A DNA stretch of 64,000 nt from contig CM041200.1 of NCBI GenBank assembly GCA_023078555.1, positions 6,115,361 through 6,179,360 on the forward strand, given 5' to 3'. Below, in pieces: positions 57,401 through 64,000 of this stretch. The stretch is from Ulva prolifera (Eukaryota; Chlorophyta; Ulvophyceae; Ulvales; Ulvaceae). Each line of letters opens with the position of its first letter. Position 1 is the stretch's first letter. The position numbers and the translations under genes are program-made. The notes below the pieces were generated by a model. It saw nothing but the letters and a program-made list of their open reading frames with translations. It did no database searches and was not told the DNA's origin.

Positions 57401-60400
57401 AGTCACAGTTGCTGCCTCCCCCCATGACCACCACATGATATACTGTTGCGAGCAGGTTCAGGCTGCTTAGATGGCAAGTGCACAAAAGAAACTGCACAAG
57501 CTGCAATCTTACTGCAGCTGAACTGCTACAAGCAGCATCCAAGCTGCCAAAGCACAGTTTGTGTATGTCTGACATACACAGTGGCTCTGTGAGATATCTC
57601 CAACTGCAGAAGACTCAACAACCGCGCTGCACAGACCATGCACCGAATAACCACGCATGGCCTTGCAGCCCAGGACGCCTGTCACAGGACGGCGGCGGCT
57701 GTCAGAGGGTGACCGCCGAGAAACATGTATGACACACATGCCTGGCACAAGCTTGACAACTCGGGTGGGTCACTCCAAACGGCCGCGCCTTCAATGGTCG
57801 CATACAGAAACTAGCTGACATGTAACTAGCTGACATGTAGCGGACAAACAACTCGTTCGATAGCATGTGATGTTCGATACAAGCCGCGCACGGCCGTGAA
57901 GTCTGCTTTCGCCGCAGGCCTGCAGGGTAAGCTTCCGTGGTGCTCACGCGAGTGATGCATGACAGCATGTCAAACTGCTCGTCTACAACTTGCTCTGACA
58001 CCATGGCGCACGACCCTGAATGTCATGCTTGCTAGCCGCGACTGTGAATTCCAGCCCCTGCCATCGTCACATTGGTCATATGCAGGGCCAAGCAGGTACC
58101 TCACTGCCTCACAGGTGTCATGATTTCGGCAGAGATACACCAGCTGGCAGAGGAGGCACCACATTTGCCAGCTTCAAGTTCACCAACAAGCACCAAGCTG
58201 ACAGATCACAGTCCAGAAAGGGGGGGCCGCACGTCATCAACTCCAGAAAAGACAGCCAGCTCAGTGGCCATGTCACTGCTGCAGACACTGACCTGGGCGT
58301 CGCAGTCAGCTTGTGGCTTGAAAAGGTAAGCCACATCCTCCCCCGCTGCAGACTCAGCCCCCACCACATCCACAGCCTTCTCAGCCTTCTCTGCGCTGCA
58401 CGGAGACATCCCCAGCAGGTTCTGGTGCTGCGAGCCTGCTCCAGCCGTGTCCATGCTGTCCTGGAACGGCGTCTGCAGCGCCACCTTCGGGTACGCCACA
58501 TCCATACCCTTTGTGTCCAGCACCTGCACACTCAGCAAGACCTCACACCGTGACTCGCCATGCTCACACGCATCGCATCGATCGATGGGCTGCGGATGAG
58601 AGCCTAGCACTTGTCACACACGGCAGCGTGGTGGGTGTCGCGTGCGTGGGTGTCTGTGTGTTTGCTTCGTTTGTTTGCTTCTTTCGCGGTGCTGCCCGCC
58701 TTGCTGCCTTTGTCCTTGTCACACACGGCAGCGTCGGATTCGAGAGTGCGGGCGGCATGCATGCCAAGGTGCTCATGCGTAGCTGTGCGGCGGTGCGGGG
58801 GTGACCTTGGTTTCTGGCATGGTTCAGTGGTGGTACGGTCGGCTGTGTAGGCTGTCTCCAGCTGGCACCGCTCACGTTGACGCGAGTGCTGCCCGGTCAA
58901 ACACTCATTCCCTGTGACCGCACAGATTCACAGCCACGCTTCCACTTTAGTCGCCCGACCTCAGCTGGTCTCAGAAAATCCCAGGCCCCTCCCCCCCCCC
59001 CCCTGGGAGCCACTGTGCGATTACACAAACAGCACATGCGTTTCAGCCGCGCACCTGTACTGGAAGCCGGCGCCCATCCAGCGCCGGGTCTGCGCTGCTG
59101 AGCACAACGTCCACAAAGAACGAGTCTGCGTCGGGCGAGCTCAGAGCGATCGTCTCGTTCACGATCAGGTCGAAGGAGCCGCGGCGGGACCCTGCAGGCA
59201 GCACCGACTTTGCCGGCGTGTTCATCCGTGTCCCTGTCCGCTCCACCACAGCCACCTCGACCTCCGCGGCAGCAGGCCCGCCCAAGGTGAGCTCCATGTT
59301 GTACTGCAGGCCCAGGCCCTTGGCCCCAGAAGCCATGCGTACAAGCGCCGGCGACAGGTGCACGCGCTCCGCCTCTGGGACCCCTAGAACCTGGAGAAAT
59401 GGTGCGGTGTACCCCTCCGCGCCACCCGGACGCTGTTCATCGACGGCCCCTGCAGCTGCTGTGGAGACGAGAGCCTGGCGGAGTTCTGCCGGCGATGCCA
59501 TCGGGGTGGCGTGGAGCAGCATCGCCGCGGCGCCAGCGGCGAGGGCGACAGCCTGGGAGGTGCCAGAGAGGTAGACTCCCTGGTCGTCTCCTGCTGCAGA
59601 GGCGCCGGGGATGTGCTGCCCTGGAGCGTAGAGGTCGACACAGGTGCCGTAGTTGCTGCCGGGGCCGCCTGGGGAGCGCATGCGCTGCAGGGAGGTGTCG
59701 GCTGCGCCGACAGTGATTGTGAATGGGGATCCGGCTGGCGTGGTCGCACAGGCGTCACGGTCATTGTTTCCGGCTGCAACGAGGACGGCGACGCCCTTGT
59801 TGACCAGCCTGCAGCAGTGGCAGCAGATGTTGCAGCATGGCCGGCGTGCAGGTGTGAGAGGCAAGGAAACATTGACACCGCGGCAGCTACTTTGACGATC
59901 ATGGAAGCGCAAGCACGAAATCGAGCAGCTGCGGCAATGTGAATGTAATGAGCACACGGGAAGCCATCAGCTGGCATGTTCGGGTTCATGTTGGCACCTG
60001 GCCGTAAGACTCGGATCAGCTGCACCCTCGCCATCCGTATATCCACAGGGAATAAGTTGGAGACATAAGAGATTCGCACTTCTCGATTGCGCGATCGAGC
60101 TGGTGGATGCGTCCAATCTCGCCGATGGCCATAACGACGACAGCTGGCCTCTGCACATTGTCAACGAGCCACTCCGTGGCATTGATCAGTTTCGCTGCAT
60201 CTGTGCTGCCGTCACAATTGAGTACTTGTAGTGCCTTCAAATTGGCGCCCTTTGCCGCGCCATAAGTGAGGCCCCCAACCAAGGACGCGACATGGGTGCC
60301 GTGCTCTGCGCACTCGACGCCAGAGGAGCCGAGCTCTTGCGATGCTGTATCATCTTCGACCCATCCCTGCTGACTGGAATACAATTGTCGTACCCGCGTA

Positions 60401-60762
60401 TTAGTAACTATATTGCCATCGGGTGTGACCGTGCGGAATTCGCTATGAGAAGCCCGGACGCCGGAATCGAAGATGTAGACGTCGACACCGTCTGCGGTGT
60501 TGGGAAAATTATACTGGCCATCTGGCGGGATGTTCACCTCATCAATCTGTTGAAGGGCAGAGCTGGCGTTGTACTGAACTCGTCGTTGCCATTGGAATGC
60601 AGGCTCCTGCCGTACGGCAAACTGAGTGTGGCCAGATGTGCGGGAGTCGACTTGAGCTTGACGCAGCAAGACAGCTGGCCTTTGGAGGTCTCTATCGGTT
60701 GCGACTACCGCAAGCGCTGAGGTGCAAGCGATGAACACGAGCGCAAGCGGAGGCCTGTTCAT
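51421..60762 (-). CDS. Membrane-anchored secreted subtilase with PPC-like, TSP1 and EGF-like domains
   Basis: An ATG at 60762 opens a signal peptide (LALVFIACTSALAVVA), a short propeptide and a subtilisin S8 domain. The triad is Asp in VYIFDSGV, His in EHGTHVASL and Ser in SGTSQAVALA, with the oxyanion Asn in VAAGNND. GTSQA replaces the usual GTSMA. Exon 1 (60762-60080) joins exon 2 (59808-59055) in phase. Exon 3 (58523-58233) has CSSDMATELAVFSG and an exon near 56700-56560 has YAFIARGSAGRVGRLEFSL, together a PPC-like beta domain. The exon at about 55966-54372 carries three TSP1 repeats (one has WQWLGVGGCSALCGGG), an EGF-like unit and DACRVCGG/DECGVCDG motifs. An exon at about 54150-53926 has CGNGVCEVGE. 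The last exon (about 53600-51421) has a second EGF-like unit, a membrane segment MLMGVLVAVLIVTCVSVFCV and a disordered cytosolic tail of some 620 residues. Exons between 58.2 and 56.7 kb are unresolved, so two adjacent genes remain possible. Confidence 0.68.
58629..58719 (-). mobile_element. Short retroposon, element A, in an intron of the protease gene
   Basis: The element ends TTTGTCCTTGT on the plus strand and has a GTGGGTGTC-type tail. The flanking duplication is at least CACACACGGCAGCG at 58615-58628 and 58720-58733; the match extends five bases further left, but those bases overlap the element's own end. It lies between protease exons 2 and 3. Confidence 0.7.
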
Positions 60763-62269
60763 TCGCTCACTGATCGCGCCTGACAGCAATCCCTTCCTGC
60801 GTTGAAGCCTCAATTCACACACTCAACAGATAATATTTATGTACGTGCATCTGCTTGTAACAAATTGCGGTGTTCCGCGCACATGGCTGTTTGCAGCCAA
60901 GCAACGACTCACCAAGCTTGTGACCAAAGCTGCGACAACCAAACCCACAGCGCGGCGCACCGACGAATGCAACAGATGAGAGCATGCCAAGTCCACGTTC
61001 ACATGCAGTACGACGGCATACCTCGATTAGGGATACCAGTGTTTGATTCGGTGGTTTGACCACCTCGCCTCTCCACCAGGTGATGGTTCCGCGCGCAAAG
61101 GCAAGCGCGAGAGGGCCGTGCACTACACGGGAATTGGGGCGTAGGGATCCAGAATTGCTCTTGACATGCAGGCCACTGGAATTAACAGCACAGACATCGT
61201 CAACGAAGAGCAGTGGCTCCACGCCATCCTCAACTGTGTCCGCTGGCTGCAGTGGTATCTCGATCGTCGACAGAGAACAAGTCCCTCGCAGCCGGCCTCG
61301 CCCCAGACAGCCTCCCAAAACAAGCCCACGCCAGCAAGATTGACAGATCTCCTACTATCTAAGTCCTACGATATGAAGTGCTCTTGAGTTGAAGTGAACG
61401 CCGAAGGTGTGTCAATTGCTTGCGGTGGAGCAATTCAAATCTGACGGTCAATGCAGCTACGGCAGAATGTGGTCTAATGTGCGCGGCGTAACGCAATTTG
61501 CAGAAAGGCCAGCTCCAACTCTGCTGCGGGAGCTACTGACTGGTGCACCCGTGGTGCACCCGTGGTTGTTTCGACGATGTCGCACATAGACAGACCATGG
61601 TTGCCACCGAACGAAACTGATCCAGGCGACACGACGCCGCGGAGGTGGGGTGTGATCATACGGCCGAACGACAATCACGGACCTCTACGAGCATCGCCAA
61701 ATATGATTGTGGACCCGCATCAGGGCCCGAGCGGAGATACAATGCGTCCAACTTCGCGAAGTCCTCGGCCCAAGATCTTCTATATATCCACCGCCACATC
61801 GAACATGGTCGAGCACACGATGTATCTGCATCGGCAGAAAAATGGGATAACTCTCTCGCGTGCAGCGCTCGGGCAGGTCCCGCATCCTGACGTGTGCACA
61901 CTCCGAGGGGTACATATGTGGCCACCGAATCTGTGCTCGCACTTGGGTGCACATATGGTCATTTTTAGGTACACCTCCCTCAGGTCACGCCACCCCACGT
62001 GGGTGGGCGTGTTATGCGCATATGACGACCGCCTGTAGGCGGATATGACGCCTGCCACGAGCAGTCACCGCAACTGCCCAGCCATGCACCGTGAAGACGA
62101 ACGACTGCTGTCTGGCGTTCCACAACAAAGAGCTTGAAAAGCGTTCAAAGAGGCAGCGCTGCGATGCATGCATGCCTACGATGTGGGGCAGCCCGCTGCA
62201 AAACAAAGTGCCTTTCGCCAAAAGCGTGTCTCTGCGAGCTGCCTTGGCTGGCCTACAGCTGAGCAGCAA
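60763..62269. other. Upstream region of the protease; one possible small plus-strand exon
   Basis: A plus-strand frame at 61166-61387 reads TDIVNEEQWLHAILNCVRWL after a good acceptor GACATGCAG. An upstream stretch, GDGSARKGKRERAVHYTG (from about 61081), follows another acceptor. They may be exons of an unrecognised gene. The minus strand of the same stretch also looks mildly coding (VEDGVEPLLFVDDVCAV), so the strand cannot be settled. Confidence 0.3.
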
Positions 62270-62403
62270 CGCAAGCTTTGATTCAAAATTTTTTTTTAGC
62301 GTAGTGTGGGTGTGCTTGCTTGCCAGCACTGCAGTGTCTTCGGACGTTGGCAATAATCCACTGCAGAGACCTGCTCAGCTGTTGCGTAATAATCAGGGCT
62401 GAA
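62270..62403 (+). pseudogene. Fragment resembling the subtilase signal peptide and propeptide start
   Basis: The frame reads FFFSVVWVCLLASTAVSS and then NPLQRPAQLLRNNQ before a TGA at 62401. The protease's own N-terminus reads LALVFIACTSALAVVATD and then DLQRPAVLLRQAQ. The hydrophobic core followed by LQRPA-LLR is shared. It lies on the opposite strand 1.5 kb upstream. No proper ATG precedes the hydrophobic core and no S8 domain follows, so it looks like a broken paralog or duplicated first exon. Confidence 0.4.
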
Positions 62404-62756
62404 CGCAAAGCAGCCAGAAATCAGCAATCAGCTGCAGTTCAGTGCCAGACGAGAAGACTAATTTAGCCAGCATTAGGGGTGTGCTGCTCAATTTACAAGC
62501 CATGTTCTATCACGCAAGGCACGCTTTTGGGAACACATTAAAAATCTGACAAGCGACACGCTCACACCTAACACTCATACACAATGATACACCACCTAGT
62601 TTTTGAAAATAATAATTGAACCTTGCCTCACTTGCCTGGGCAGACAAGTGTGCGGGAGCCGAGCCTAACGAGCATGCCTGGGCTGTTGTCCACGCCAGCC
62701 AGCTGCAAATGCCTCAAAGAAATGTATAATGGCAACAGGAATGGTAGCTGACATCA

Positions 62757-63239
62757 TCAAGGTTTCTGTTGCAACTCTTGTAGCTGTAGCTGAGGCAGCT
62801 GCGAAAGCTCACGGAGCCGCTGCTGCTGAAATGGTTGATGCAGCTGTTGTGGCTGCATTTGATGCAGCGGTTGTAGCTGCTGATACTGCTGTTGCTGTTG
62901 TGGCTGCATTTGATGCAGCCGTTGTAGCTGCTGATACTGCTGTTGCTGTTGTGGCTGCAATCTCTGCAGGTGCAGTTGCTGCTGTAGCTGCCACTGCTCA
63001 TATTGTAGCATCTGGGCCTGGTATATCTGGCCATCTGCTGCCAGCTGCGTCATTTGATATTGTGGCTGCAGATTGGACCTAGGGGGACCCTCGGGGGGCA
63101 TGCCACCGTCGCCGTCATCTTCCTCCTCACACATACTGTTCTGAGACTGCTGGAATGATTCCGTGTGGCTAGAATCTGTGGCGTTGACGGTCTGTTCTCC
63201 TGCGCAGCCGATGGCGTGCTGGGTAACAAGCGTGACCAT
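62757..63239 (-). CDS. Glutamine-rich protein, 160 residues
   Basis: The frame starts MVTLVTQHAIGCAGEQTV, passes an acidic patch EEEDDGDGG, and becomes Gln-rich with a 17-residue repeat (LHQMQPQQQQQYQQLQ core; DNA period 51 bp at 62851, 62902 and 62953). It ends at TGA after QQKP. Gln-rich regions are common in transcriptional regulators, but no DNA-binding domain is visible and further exons may exist. The opposite strand of the repeat reads as Ala/Val-rich and open, so coding on the minus strand is favoured only by composition of the first 75 residues. Confidence 0.4.
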   Translation of the reverse strand: MVTLVTQHAIGCAGEQTVNATDSSHTESFQQSQNSMCEEEDDGDGGMPPEGPPRSNLQPQYQMTQLAADGQIYQAQMLQYEQWQLQQQLHLQRLQPQQQQQYQQLQRLHQMQPQQQQQYQQLQPLHQMQPQQLHQPFQQQRLRELSQLPQLQLQELQQKP

Positions 63240-64000
63240 TTGTTATAATCACCGGATCGCGGCTGTGCTCGCGACGCAAATTTACTTAATTGTTGCAAGT
63301 GTTGTCAGGCGATAAGAGCCTGATCCCAGTTGAGGCTGATGGCGGTACTCGTGCTGCCGACGTGGGAAATGGTCGCACCTGCGAAGTACGATCATCAACG
63401 ATCAGTAAATGCTCTTCGTCCATGTTCAATCGTCTGATCCGCTGCCAGCTGTTTAACGAAACGTTTCAGGCGGGGAGCAGTTGGCTGGCTGGCTATTGTT
63501 GACGTTCGCGTGAAAGATTCTTGCCGTTGTCCAGCGCTGGCTTGTTCACCGGAAACACTAAATCACAATAAGTTCATTTATTCAACCAAGCTTAAATTCT
63601 CCGTTCTTCGCTAGCAGATCATGTCAAGCTGCATGCGCTAGGTAACACCGGGAAGTCTACCCAGGTTGCTCGGCACTTATGAACAGCTTTCAAGCAAAGC
63701 ACTAATCATTACCATGGCATTCGCGGTCCAGTTTCCATATCGCAGGCAGCGACGGGCTTCGTTGCAGCGTGGCGCGGCGTACGCCGGTGCGCCTGCGGCG
63801 GGGGAGGTGTCCATGCATTGGTTGTGCCGCGTCGCTGACGCATGCGGTCAGGAGCAATTCGTAAAGCACGAGGGATGACGGCTTCGGTCACGTGGGTCAG
63901 GCTGAGGGAGGTGACTTTAGAGAGGAGCGCACATATATGCATCTGCGCAGACAACGGGGGCGCCGGTCGGGGGACGAGAAACTTACTCAACTGGACACAT
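63240..64000. other. No supportable gene
   Basis: Short frames on both strands near 63290-63500 and 63666-63990 show no recognisable protein features. The window ends here. Confidence 0.4.

Noticed and set aside
62729..63082. Ala/Val-rich plus-strand frame
   Set aside because: It is the complement of the CAG-type repeats encoding the Gln-rich minus-strand stretch and has no features beyond the repeat.
1..64000. CRISPR arrays, prophage or bacterial operons
   Set aside because: No regularly spaced repeats or bacterial-style gene clusters are present; splice sites and domain content are eukaryotic.

Overview
The window is nuclear DNA from a single-celled eukaryote, most likely a green alga or a relative. 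The evidence is genes broken by many GT-AG introns, a WRKY-type zinc-binding domain, a plant-like MscS channel, and a secreted multidomain subtilase with CGNGVCE-type cysteine motifs. The species cannot be named from the sequence. No rRNA, intact tRNA, CRISPR array or bacterial operon was seen. Exon limits are read by eye from reading frames, splice motifs and protein resemblance, so most gene ends are approximate.

Layout. 0-4 kb is repeat-rich and gene-poor: two tRNA-related SINE copies and a duplicated block of about 200 bp. 4.1-5.7 kb (minus strand) carries a divergent WRKY-like gene. 6.1-6.7 kb is a GC-rich minisatellite. 7.1-12.0 kb holds a decayed copy of a gene pair, a tRNA-splicing-endonuclease SEN54-like gene (plus) facing an MscS-like channel (minus). 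The better preserved copy of the same pair lies at 14.2-22.1 kb. 22.45-24.23 kb is a complete but decayed hAT transposon with terminal inverted repeats and an exact 8-bp target duplication. 26.3-28.1 kb is a membrane-anchored protein kinase. 30.4 to at least 42.3 kb, probably 45 kb or beyond, is one giant minus-strand gene of the DUF3638/DUF3645 family. 51.4-60.8 kb is a secreted, membrane-anchored subtilase with PPC-like, thrombospondin-1, cysteine-rich and EGF-like parts. 62.3 kb has a fragment resembling the N-terminus of that subtilase, and 62.8-63.2 kb a glutamine-rich ORF.

From 16.7 to 60.8 kb almost every recognisable gene is on the minus strand. The main theme is local duplication followed by decay: the SEN54/channel pair, a piece of the giant gene at 45.9 kb, and a piece of the protease at 62.3 kb. 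On top of this are recent insertions of a short retroposon (called element A here) with perfect 14-16 bp target duplications; one of them landed in a decaying channel exon. The genes cover unrelated functions (tRNA splicing, mechanosensing, signalling, proteolysis, transcription) and do not form one pathway.
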